A stretch of 64,000 nt of DNA. Origin: Myxococcales bacterium. GTDB lineage: Bacteria > Myxococcota_A > Polyangia > Polyangiales > Houyiibacteriaceae. Both the position numbers and the translations under genes were made by a program. The notes under the pieces are model-generated. The model saw only the letters and a list, made by a program, of their open reading frames with translations, was not told the origin of the DNA and ran no database searches. The stretch lies in contig JAHEEE010000005.1 in assembly GCA_024640845.1 (NCBI GenBank), forward strand, positions 1 through 64,000, given 5' to 3'. Positions within the stretch are counted from its first letter, which is position 1. Each line of letters opens with the position of its first letter. Below, piece by piece: positions 27,320 through 35,484 of the stretch.

Positions 27320-27864
27320 CAGCCCGCGACCAGTCCTTTCAGCATTGCCCTGTATCGTGCCGCGTGGTCATGCATCTCGTCCCGCGTCATCCCGTGCGCT
27401 CCATAGACTGCGAACGGAGGTAGATACTGCATGCCGCAGAGCTCCGCGGTCTTCTTGATCGGTAAGAGCAGCTCTTCGATTGTGGTCCCGTGAAAGCCAT
27501 CGCGGCTGTAAGCGCTTTGCCGGGCGCCAGTGCTCACTGCGTTCATGAGCTTCTTGCCGTGAAGCGCGGTTCCGTCCTGTCCATAGGCCCATCCGTGGAC
27601 CAGCACGAGGTCCTCCCACTGTTTGAGGATGGCAGGGGTGCTGTACCAGAAGAACGGGTGCTGAAGAACGATGATGTCGTGGGCCTCGAGCAGGGCCTGT
27701 TCGCGTCGAACGTCGATGTCGAAGTCTGGGTACGCCTCGTACAGATCGTGGAAGGTCACGCCCTCGAGCGTCTCGAGCCCCTCGGTCAGCACGCGGTTGA
27801 CTCGAGATCGTTCGAGAGCTGGATGGGCGAAGAGGATGAGGACCCGGCTTCTGAGGTCAGGCAT
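27319..27864 (-). CDS. NAD(P)H oxidoreductase, KefF/KefG-like flavodoxin-fold protein
   Basis: RVLILFAHPALERSRVNRVL, DIIVLQHPFFWYSTPAILKQWEDLVLVHGWAYG; TGATG stop/start overlap with the downstream antiporter gene. Confidence 0.88.
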   Translation of the reverse strand: MPDLRSRVLILFAHPALERSRVNRVLTEGLETLEGVTFHDLYEAYPDFDIDVRREQALLEAHDIIVLQHPFFWYSTPAILKQWEDLVLVHGWAYGQDGTALHGKKLMNAVSTGARQSAYSRDGFHGTTIEELLLPIKKTAELCGMQYLPPFAVYGAHGMTRDEMHDHAARYRAMLKGLVAG

Positions 27865-27916
27865 CGCTGGCCGAGCTTAGCAGACGAAGAACGCGCCGCG
27901 TGCTATGCGTGACCCC

Positions 27917-28651
27917 ATGGCTAGCTCATTAGTGACATTCGAACTCGAGCATTCCATCGCTACGCTCACGATGGACGACGGCAAGCGCAATGCCCTATCG
28001 CCCGCGATGTTCGACGAAATCTACGAGGGGCTCGAGCGCGCGGAGCGGGAGGATGCGGCCGTGGTAATCACCGGGCGTGAAGGGGTGTTGTCCGCAGGCT
28101 TCGACCTCAAGGTGATGAAGGCCGGCGGCGTTCAAGCCGTGAAGATGCTGCGCGCTGGGTACGGCCTGACCGCACGGCTGTTGTCGTTCCCGAAGCCCGT
28201 GGTCATCGCCTCGCCCGGTCATGCGTATGCGATGGGCGCATTCATGCTGCTGTCCGGAGACTACCGCTTCGGAGTACCGGGCCCCTACACCTACGTTGCA
28301 AACGAGGTGGCGATCGGTCTTCCGATGCCACGCGTTGCCTGCGAGGTGCTTCGACTGCGCTTGAACCCTGCAGCTCGTGAGCGTGCGGTGGTCTTGTCTG
28401 AAGAGTTCTCCCCAGAGGGCGCGCTGCAGGTGGGCTTCATCGACGCGTTGGTGCCCGTCGAGCGATTGCTCGATGAAGCGCGTAGCAAGGCTGCGGCGCT
28501 TCTCGAGCTCGATCCAGCTGCGCACGCGACATCCAAGAAGCGCTTGCGCGCTGACACGCTCAGAAACATTCGCGCGTCCCTTCCGCTGGACCTCGCGGAC
28601 GCCGTAGTGCTTGGTGCCAAGCAGGTCGTGAAGGCCAGGCGAGCGCGCTGA
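27917..28651 (+). CDS. Enoyl-CoA hydratase/isomerase (crotonase) family protein
   Basis: IATLTMDDGKRNALSPAMFDEIYEGL, VVITGREGVLSAGFDLKVM, KPVVIASPGHAYAMGAFMLLSGDYRFG. Confidence 0.9.
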   Translation: MASSLVTFELEHSIATLTMDDGKRNALSPAMFDEIYEGLERAEREDAAVVITGREGVLSAGFDLKVMKAGGVQAVKMLRAGYGLTARLLSFPKPVVIASPGHAYAMGAFMLLSGDYRFGVPGPYTYVANEVAIGLPMPRVACEVLRLRLNPAARERAVVLSEEFSPEGALQVGFIDALVPVERLLDEARSKAAALLELDPAAHATSKKRLRADTLRNIRASLPLDLADAVVLGAKQVVKARRAR

Positions 28652-28760
28652 TCCCCAACCCCCCGCTAACGATGAAAACGATTGACGATGAATTCGCGCT
28701 GGGGGTCATGTTTGTGCTTGCCTACAAGCGAAGGCGTCCTCACGCTCTCGTACCAAGCCC

Positions 28761-29273
28761 ATGACTGAGCTCCACCAACTCGACCCCGTTACTCTCGATT
28801 TTTTCGATACGGCGCCGCTGCGCGTGCAGTGCACGTTGCAGGCCAACTGCAGTCCCGAACGACTCTTCGAAACCCTGCGCGGCGATGCCGTCTGGACCGA
28901 ATGGGCGGGCGTCATTCAGGGCGTGGAGTGGACTTCTCCGAAGCCCTACGCCAAGAACGCCACTCGCAACGTCTCATTGACGGGCGGAATGATGGTGAAG
29001 GAGCTCTTCTTTCACTGGGAAGAAAACGAGCGCATCGCGTTCTACGTCACCGAATCGACCATTCCAGGCCTTTCGAAGTTCGCAGAAGACTACAGAGTCG
29101 AACGCGTTGGACCGAATGAAACGCGACTGACCTGGACCGTGGCGATCGAGAACCAGGGTTTCATGCGGTACCTCAACGCGATCACTGCGCCGCTCATGAA
29201 GCTCGTGTTCCAGAGCTGGCTCAGGAAGTATAAGAAGATCCTCGAGGCGCCCGCTACCCACCCCGCAAGCTAA
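28761..29273 (+). CDS. SRPBCC-fold protein
   Basis: ALQANCSPERLFETLRGDAVWTEWAGVIQGVEWTSP... and an amphipathic C-terminal helix, a START-like pattern. Confidence 0.72.
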   Translation: MTELHQLDPVTLDFFDTAPLRVQCTLQANCSPERLFETLRGDAVWTEWAGVIQGVEWTSPKPYAKNATRNVSLTGGMMVKELFFHWEENERIAFYVTESTIPGLSKFAEDYRVERVGPNETRLTWTVAIENQGFMRYLNAITAPLMKLVFQSWLRKYKKILEAPATHPAS

Positions 29274-29349
29274 ATCGGGCACGCGGAGATCTCGATGCCG
29301 CGAACCGCGCGCGCCTTCGCCGAACTCGCGAGAAGCGCTGGACGACACT

Positions 29350-30939
29350 ATGCTGGCGAGCATGCCCCAGCTAGAGGTCACGTCGTGGGACCTTGCCATT
29401 TTGATCGGCTACGTCGTCCTCACCCGCATCGCCTTCGGATGGTTCTTCGCGAGGCAAACACGTGGAGAAGGCGCCGAGGGCTACTTCCTCGCCAGCCATC
29501 GGATGCGTTGGCCGATCATTGGGCTTTCCTTCTACGTCGCCAACATGGGCGGCAGCAGCTTCGTCGGGCTTCCTGGAGCCGGATATCATAGTGGCATCAG
29601 CGTCTTTCACTACGAGTGGATGCCGGCGCTGCTCTTGATTCTGTTCTCGATGTTTTTTCTGCCGGTGTTCTTGCGCACCCGGATTTACACGGCCCCTCAA
29701 TACCTCGAGGAACGCTTCGGCCGCGGCTCCCGCGTCGCATTCTCTGCGATGCTGCTCGTCACCAGCATGCTCGTCGATGCGCCTGGCTCGCTCTACGCCG
29801 GCGCGATGGTTCTCAAGACCTTGCTTCCTGGTGTCTCGATCTGGATCACGATCACCGTCGCGGCGCTGGCGGCCGGCGTGTACATCTCCTTCGGCGGCCT
29901 CGGGGCGGTCGTCGCCAACGACGCCCTGCAAGCGCTTCTCATTCTTGCCGGCGGAATCGTCATCGCCGTTCTGGCCTGGCAAGCGGTCCCCTCCTGGGAC
30001 GCGGTCGTACAAGCCGCCCCGCCAGGGGCGCTCAATCTCATGCAACCTGCCGATGATCCGATCATGCCGTGGCCGGGCATCGTTGGGGTGTTCATCGTCG
30101 GGATGTATTTCTGGTGCACCAACCAATTCATCATCCAGCGCGCGCTCGGGGCGCAGACGCTCGATGATGGTCGGTGGGGCGCTTTGTTTGCGGGCCTGCT
30201 GAAGCTGCCGAACCTCTTCATCCTCATCCTGCCCGGCGTGTTGGCCACGGTCCTCTACCCGGATCTCGAGAATCCCGACCTCGTGTTTCCGATGCTGGCG
30301 TTCGACCTGCTGCCGGTCGGGCTTCGAGGCTTCATGCTGGCGGTGCTTGCCGCGGCGATGCTATCGAGCTTGGAAGCGATTCTTCACTCGGGCGCGACCT
30401 TGTTCACGATGGACTTCGTCCAACCCGCGCGACCAGAAATCGACACCCAGGGGCTCGCACGCTGGGGCCGCGTGACCACGCTGGTCTTCATGGTCTTCGC
30501 CGTCCTTTGGACGCCTCAGATCTCGCGTTTTCCGACCCTTTGGCAGTACCTGCAATCGATCCTCTCGTATCTGACGCCCCCGATCGTGGCCGTGTTCCTG
30601 CTGGGGTTGTTCTGGCGACGCGCAAACGGTGCTGGCGCGCTTGCGGGTCTCGTCGTGGGAGTTCCGCTCGGCGTTGCCAGCTGGGCTGCGGTCGAGTTGT
30701 TCGGATTGTTCGAGCTTCAGTTTCTCTACGCTGCCCAGATCATGTTTGCGCTCGGTGTGGTGCTCGTCGTCGGGGTCAGCCTGCTGACACCTGCACCCCC
30801 TGAGCAGAAGGTCGAGGGGCATGTCTGGCGACCAAGCGATGCGGCCGTTGCGCTCGGCACGCCGTGGTACCGAGACTATCGCTACCAGTCGGCACTCCTC
30901 GGACTGCTCACGCTCGGCACCGTGGTCTGGTGGTGGTGA
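29350..30939 (+). CDS. Sodium:solute symporter family protein
   Basis: Multi-TM protein; GEGAEGYFLASHRMRWPIIGLSFYVANMGGSSFVGLPGAGYHSG, APQYLEERFGRGSR, MLSSLEAILHSGATLFTMD. Confidence 0.9.
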   Translation: MLASMPQLEVTSWDLAILIGYVVLTRIAFGWFFARQTRGEGAEGYFLASHRMRWPIIGLSFYVANMGGSSFVGLPGAGYHSGISVFHYEWMPALLLILFSMFFLPVFLRTRIYTAPQYLEERFGRGSRVAFSAMLLVTSMLVDAPGSLYAGAMVLKTLLPGVSIWITITVAALAAGVYISFGGLGAVVANDALQALLILAGGIVIAVLAWQAVPSWDAVVQAAPPGALNLMQPADDPIMPWPGIVGVFIVGMYFWCTNQFIIQRALGAQTLDDGRWGALFAGLLKLPNLFILILPGVLATVLYPDLENPDLVFPMLAFDLLPVGLRGFMLAVLAAAMLSSLEAILHSGATLFTMDFVQPARPEIDTQGLARWGRVTTLVFMVFAVLWTPQISRFPTLWQYLQSILSYLTPPIVAVFLLGLFWRRANGAGALAGLVVGVPLGVASWAAVELFGLFELQFLYAAQIMFALGVVLVVGVSLLTPAPPEQKVEGHVWRPSDAAVALGTPWYRDYRYQSALLGLLTLGTVVWWW

Positions 30940-31178
30940 AGAGTCGAGAAGACACCGGCCGGGCGGACTCATCGACTTTGATGCCCGTCCGCGCTGTTCC
31001 AGAGATGGCTCGAGAAGTATGAGAGGGATTCCGCCCGACCAAGGCGCTTGCTTGACTCGCGAACGCTGCGCTCCGCTGCTTCGACTTGCCGCCGATCTCC
31101 AATCCGTTACGCGTCGGATATGCCGAAGATCGACCGCGTGACTGCCCCGACCTCCCAGCACAAGGACGGGACACCGTA

Positions 31179-32393
31179 TTAAGCGCTCGGAGCGCGCTGA
31201 ATGCAGCGCAGGGTCTCCTCGGCGATCTCGAGCTCCTCGTTGGTAGGCACGACCCACACCTCGACCGGCGCTCCTCGCCGATGGATTGGCCGGGCGCCCG
31301 TCGCGTTGGCTCGGTTTCGGGCGTCATCGAGCTCGATGCCCAGAGCCTCGAGTCCCTCGCAGGCTCGCTCGCGAATCTCCGGTGAGTTCTCGCCGACGCC
31401 CGCCGTGAAGACGATTGCATCGACCTGGCGCAGCGCTGCCATGTATGCGCCGATGTACTTGCGCAGGCGGTACGTGTAGACGTCCAACGCAAGTCGAGCC
31501 GACGCATCGCCCGAGGCTTCGCGTCGCAGAACGTCTCGCATGTCACCGACGCCGCAGAGGCCCACGAGCCCGGACGCCTTGTTGAGGCTGGCGTCGATCT
31601 GCGCGATGTCCACACCGGCGTGTCGCACCAAGTGCGTGAGCACCCCAGGGTCGAGGTCGCCACCCCGCGTCCCCATGACCAGGCCTTCGAGCGGTGTCAG
31701 ACCCATCGACGTGTCCACGCTCTTGCCATTCGCAATGGCGGTCGCGCTCGCACCGTTGCCGAGGTGTAACACGATGAGATTGAGCTCTTCGAGAGGCCGG
31801 TCGAGCTCGCGAGCCGTCTGCTTCGCCACATAGGCATGCGAGGTCCCGTGGAACCCATAGCGACGCACCCCGTGGGATCGATACCATTCGTCAGGGACGG
31901 CGTATCGATAGGCGCGGGGCGGGATGGTCTGATGGAAGGCCGTGTCGAACACAGCAACCTGCGGGACATCCGGTCGGCGAGCCATGGACACCTCGATGCC
32001 CAAAAGGTTGGCTGGGTTGTGCAGTGGTGCCAGAGGCTCGAGCTCCCGGATGGCGGCGATCACCTGGTTGTCGATCAGAGAAGGCTCTCGAAAGGCTTCG
32101 CCCCCGTGAACGACGCGGTGTCCGATCGCATGGAGCTCGCTGCCACTCCCCACTGCGCCGTCTTCAGCGAGGAGATCGGCGATTCGGTCGAGGGCTGCGC
32201 CGTGGTCCCGGATCTCGCACAAAGCGGTGCTTTCCCGGAACGTTCCGCCTCCATCTTGTTGGCCGTAAACGAGTCGGCTGCCCGAATCCCCGATGCGCTC
32301 GGCGGCGCCTCTCGCGAGGAGGGTCCGCTCCGCCATGTCGAAGAGCTGGTACTTCAACGAAGAGCTTCCGGAGTTGAGAACCAAGATTTTCAC
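31179..32393 (-). CDS. ackA: Acetate kinase
   Basis: MKILVLNSGSSSLKYQLFDM, AIGHRVVHGGEAF, RYGFHGTSHAYVAKQTARELDRPLEELNLIVLHLGNGASATAIANGKSVDTSMGLTPLEGLVMGTRGGDLDPG. Confidence 0.97.
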   Translation of the reverse strand: MKILVLNSGSSSLKYQLFDMAERTLLARGAAERIGDSGSRLVYGQQDGGGTFRESTALCEIRDHGAALDRIADLLAEDGAVGSGSELHAIGHRVVHGGEAFREPSLIDNQVIAAIRELEPLAPLHNPANLLGIEVSMARRPDVPQVAVFDTAFHQTIPPRAYRYAVPDEWYRSHGVRRYGFHGTSHAYVAKQTARELDRPLEELNLIVLHLGNGASATAIANGKSVDTSMGLTPLEGLVMGTRGGDLDPGVLTHLVRHAGVDIAQIDASLNKASGLVGLCGVGDMRDVLRREASGDASARLALDVYTYRLRKYIGAYMAALRQVDAIVFTAGVGENSPEIRERACEGLEALGIELDDARNRANATGARPIHRRGAPVEVWVVPTNEELEIAEETLRCIQRAPSA

Positions 32394-34489
32394 GACTTGT
32401 CTTCGTGCGACTGAGCCTGAATTGCGGTCACCGCCACCGTGTTCACGATGTCGGGCACACTGCAGCCGCGGCTCAGGTCGTTGACGGGTTTGTTCAGGCC
32501 CTGCAGCACCGGACCGATCGCCACGGCATTCGCCGAGCGCTGCACCGCCTTGTATGTGTTGTTCCCGGTGTTGAGGTCGGGGAAGATCAGAACGGTCGCG
32601 CGCCCTGCCACGGCGCTGCCCGGAAGCTTCTTGTTTGCGACCTCGACATCTACGGCAGCGTCGTACTGGATGGGGCCTTCGATCTCGAGATCCGGTCGGC
32701 GCGAGCGCGCGATCGCAGTGGCTTCCCGGACTTTAGCAACGTCCTCTCCTGATCCGGAAGCTCCGGTCGAATAGGAAAGCATGGCAACGCGCGGCTCGAT
32801 GCCGAAGGTTGCCGCCGTCTCTGCTGAGCTGATGGCGATGTCCGCGAGCTCTTCGGCATTCGGGTTAGGGTTCACTGCGCAGTCGCCGTAGACCAACACC
32901 CGGTCGCGCAAGCACATCAGAAAGACGCTCGAGACCACCGAAACGCCTTTGCGGGTTCGGATGAACTCCAACGCCGGCCTAATCGTGTGCGCTGTCGTGT
33001 GCGCGGCGCCGGAGACCATCCCATCGGCTCTTCCCTGGTGTACCATCATCGAACCGAAGTAACTCACGTCCCCCATGACATCGTAGGCCCGCTCCTCGGT
33101 CACACCTCTGTGCTTTCGGAGCTCGAGATAGACATCCGCAAAGCTACGCCGCCATTCCGAGGTCAGAGGATCGATGATCTCGGCGCCGTCGAGTTGGACA
33201 CCGAGTGTGGAGGCGAGCTCCCGGATCTCTCTCGGGTTTCCTAGCAGTGTCAGGTTTGCCACGCGTCGCCGCAGCAGGATCTCCGAGGCGCGCAGGATGC
33301 GCTCGTCGGTCCCTTCTGGCAGCACGATGTGTTGGCGGCTGACTTTGGCTCGCTCGATCAGCTCGTACTCGAAGCGAAGCGGTGTCATCCGTGGCGAATG
33401 GCTCACTTGGATGCGCTCCGCGAGCTCCGATAGGTCGACGTGCTCCTCGAAGAGTCCGAGCGCGGTCGCGATCTTGCGATCGTTGCCCGCCCTGATCGCC
33501 CCAGCGAGCTCGCTGAGCTTGGCGGCGATGCCGAACGTGTCGTTCGCCACCCCGATCACCGGGACCGATGTGCGCCTCAAGCCCCTGATGAGCTGGGCTA
33601 CGGGCTCGGCCGGCTCCAAGCCACCCGTCAGAACGACACCGGCGATGTCGGGGAATGACTCGGAGCGCACCGAGGCCAGGCATGCGAGCAAGACGTCGGC
33701 ACGATCGCCGCCGGCGATCACCACTGCGCCGGGCTCAAGGCGCGGCAAGAGGTTAGGCACCTCCATCGCCGCAACCGCGAACCCTCGAGCGAGGCCCTGA
33801 AGGCGTTGCTGGTCACCGAAAAGCAACTTCCCATCGAGTGCGCTCATAATCTCGGACAGAGTGGGGTGCCCCAGGGTTTCGTCCTCGGGCACGACGTACA
33901 CCGGCTCCTCGCCGTTCCACCTTCCGGCGAAACCCTCCTTAACCTCTTCGACTCGTTCGTGCGCAACCCGGTTGACTAGGGTGGCGACGATCGAGCAGTC
34001 CTCGCGCGCAAAGGCACGCCGCGCCGCCCTGACGTCCTCGACGATGGCTTCTGGCTCGCGGCCTTGTCCGTTCGCGACGAAGAACACCGGACACGCGAGG
34101 TGAGCGGCCACGCGTGCGTTGAACTCGAACTCGAAGGCCGCGCCCACGCCAGAGTAGTCGGTCCCCTCGCACACGACGAAGTCGCACTCGGACTCGAGCT
34201 TCTTGTAGCGGCTGAGAATGCGCGCCAGCAGCTCGTCCGACTGGTCGGCTCCCACCATGGCACGGGCCTCGTCGTAGGGGCCGCCGCTCGAGGTGTCAGC
34301 ATCGGGGCGCAGCTCATAGCGCGATCGCATGAGCGCAATCTCGCGATCGGCCTCTGCCGCACCATTGACCACCGGTCGAAAGAACCCGAGTCGCTCCACC
34401 CGTCGAGATGCCAGCTCCATCAAACCAAGCGCCGCCAACGACTTCCCGGCGCGCGCTTGAATCGACGCAATGTAAACGCTTGTTGCCAA
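32390..34489 (-). CDS. pta: Phosphate acetyltransferase (long form)
   Basis: N-terminal P-loop-like domain (MATSVYIASIQARAGKSLAALGLMEL) and C-terminal PTA domain (VLPEGTDERILRASEILLRR, SYFGSMMVHQGRADGMVSGA, YDAAVDVEVANKKLPGSAVAGRATVLIFPDLNTGNNTYKAVQR). ATGA overlap with ackA. Confidence 0.96.
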   Translation of the reverse strand: MATSVYIASIQARAGKSLAALGLMELASRRVERLGFFRPVVNGAAEADREIALMRSRYELRPDADTSSGGPYDEARAMVGADQSDELLARILSRYKKLESECDFVVCEGTDYSGVGAAFEFEFNARVAAHLACPVFFVANGQGREPEAIVEDVRAARRAFAREDCSIVATLVNRVAHERVEEVKEGFAGRWNGEEPVYVVPEDETLGHPTLSEIMSALDGKLLFGDQQRLQGLARGFAVAAMEVPNLLPRLEPGAVVIAGGDRADVLLACLASVRSESFPDIAGVVLTGGLEPAEPVAQLIRGLRRTSVPVIGVANDTFGIAAKLSELAGAIRAGNDRKIATALGLFEEHVDLSELAERIQVSHSPRMTPLRFEYELIERAKVSRQHIVLPEGTDERILRASEILLRRRVANLTLLGNPREIRELASTLGVQLDGAEIIDPLTSEWRRSFADVYLELRKHRGVTEERAYDVMGDVSYFGSMMVHQGRADGMVSGAAHTTAHTIRPALEFIRTRKGVSVVSSVFLMCLRDRVLVYGDCAVNPNPNAEELADIAISSAETAATFGIEPRVAMLSYSTGASGSGEDVAKVREATAIARSRRPDLEIEGPIQYDAAVDVEVANKKLPGSAVAGRATVLIFPDLNTGNNTYKAVQRSANAVAIGPVLQGLNKPVNDLSRGCSVPDIVNTVAVTAIQAQSHEDKS

Positions 34490-34617
34490 CTGCTGCCTTT
34501 CGGGCGGCGCAGGATGCCACCGGACGGATGGTTATTCAACGCCGGGCTCACGGAGCAGAATTGCAGTGCCCGAGGCGCTCTGGTAAGGCACTCAGCGAAC
34601 GTTCTTTCAAGATCGGG

Positions 34618-35484
34618 ATGACAGCAGTTCCGGTTGGATCAGTCATGCTTCATTTCGCCTACGACGGGTCGATTCACGGCGACTGGGTTGCGCGCTACGC
34701 GATGCGGATGGCAACGCGGCTTCCGGAGCCGAGGCTCCAAGTGCTGCACATCCGAGACGGGCAACGCTCGGACTCCGTCCTCGAGAAAGGCCTCGCGCGG
34801 ATCGAATCCGAATGCGCATCGCTGTCGGTGCCGTGTGAGCTCGCAGTGCATCCGGCGCGCGGCGGTGTGGCAGCAACGCTGCTCAGGCTCGTCCCGCAGC
34901 GTCGCGATCACTATCTCGTTTGCGGAACTCGCGCCCGCCACAGAGGCCGCGGGTTCTTGGCGGGAACGGTCTCGCAGCAGCTGCTGCGCGAGGGACGCTG
35001 TCAGGTTCTGTCGCTCCGGGTCATTCAGCCTGGTCTACTAGGAGGGCCCCGCAGCTTCCTCGTTCCTGTTAGCGGTCGGCCCGAGGGTATTCAGGTGGGA
35101 TTGCCCTTTCTTCGTTTGTTGGTGCCGGAGTCTGCTCATCTGGAAGTCCTCCTCGTCCGTCGCATGAGCCGCCAACGGTTTCGAGGCATCAGCCACCAAG
35201 AGGCTGCACACGTGATCCAGCGAGGAGAGTCCTACGTTCGCGGCATCGAGCAATCGCTGAGCACCGAGCTGCACATGCCAATTGGCCGGCTCGACGCCGC
35301 GGTCGTCCTTTCTGACGACCTGCCCAAAGAAATCGTCATCCAGGCGAACAAGGCCAAGTCTCAAATCATCTACATGGGTGCGTCTGCAGTGTCGCTTCGT
35401 CAGCGTTCCGTGTACGGCAGTCCGATCGAGCAGGTCTTGCGAAGCGCGTCGTGTGATATCGCCATCTATGGGACTCCGTCGTGA
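34618..35484 (+). CDS. Universal-stress-protein-like (UspA family) protein
   Basis: MLHFAYDGSIHGDWVARYAMRMATRLPEPRLQVLHIRDG, YLVCGTRARHRGRGFLAGTVSQQLLREGRCQVLSLR; second half SQIIYMGASAVSLRQRSVYGSPIEQVLRSASCDIAIYG. Confidence 0.72.
   Translation: MTAVPVGSVMLHFAYDGSIHGDWVARYAMRMATRLPEPRLQVLHIRDGQRSDSVLEKGLARIESECASLSVPCELAVHPARGGVAATLLRLVPQRRDHYLVCGTRARHRGRGFLAGTVSQQLLREGRCQVLSLRVIQPGLLGGPRSFLVPVSGRPEGIQVGLPFLRLLVPESAHLEVLLVRRMSRQRFRGISHQEAAHVIQRGESYVRGIEQSLSTELHMPIGRLDAAVVLSDDLPKEIVIQANKAKSQIIYMGASAVSLRQRSVYGSPIEQVLRSASCDIAIYGTPS

Noticed and set aside
25418-27864. Kef-type antiporter plus oxidoreductase as a novel system
   Set aside because: Matches the known KefB/KefC plus KefF/KefG-type pairing.
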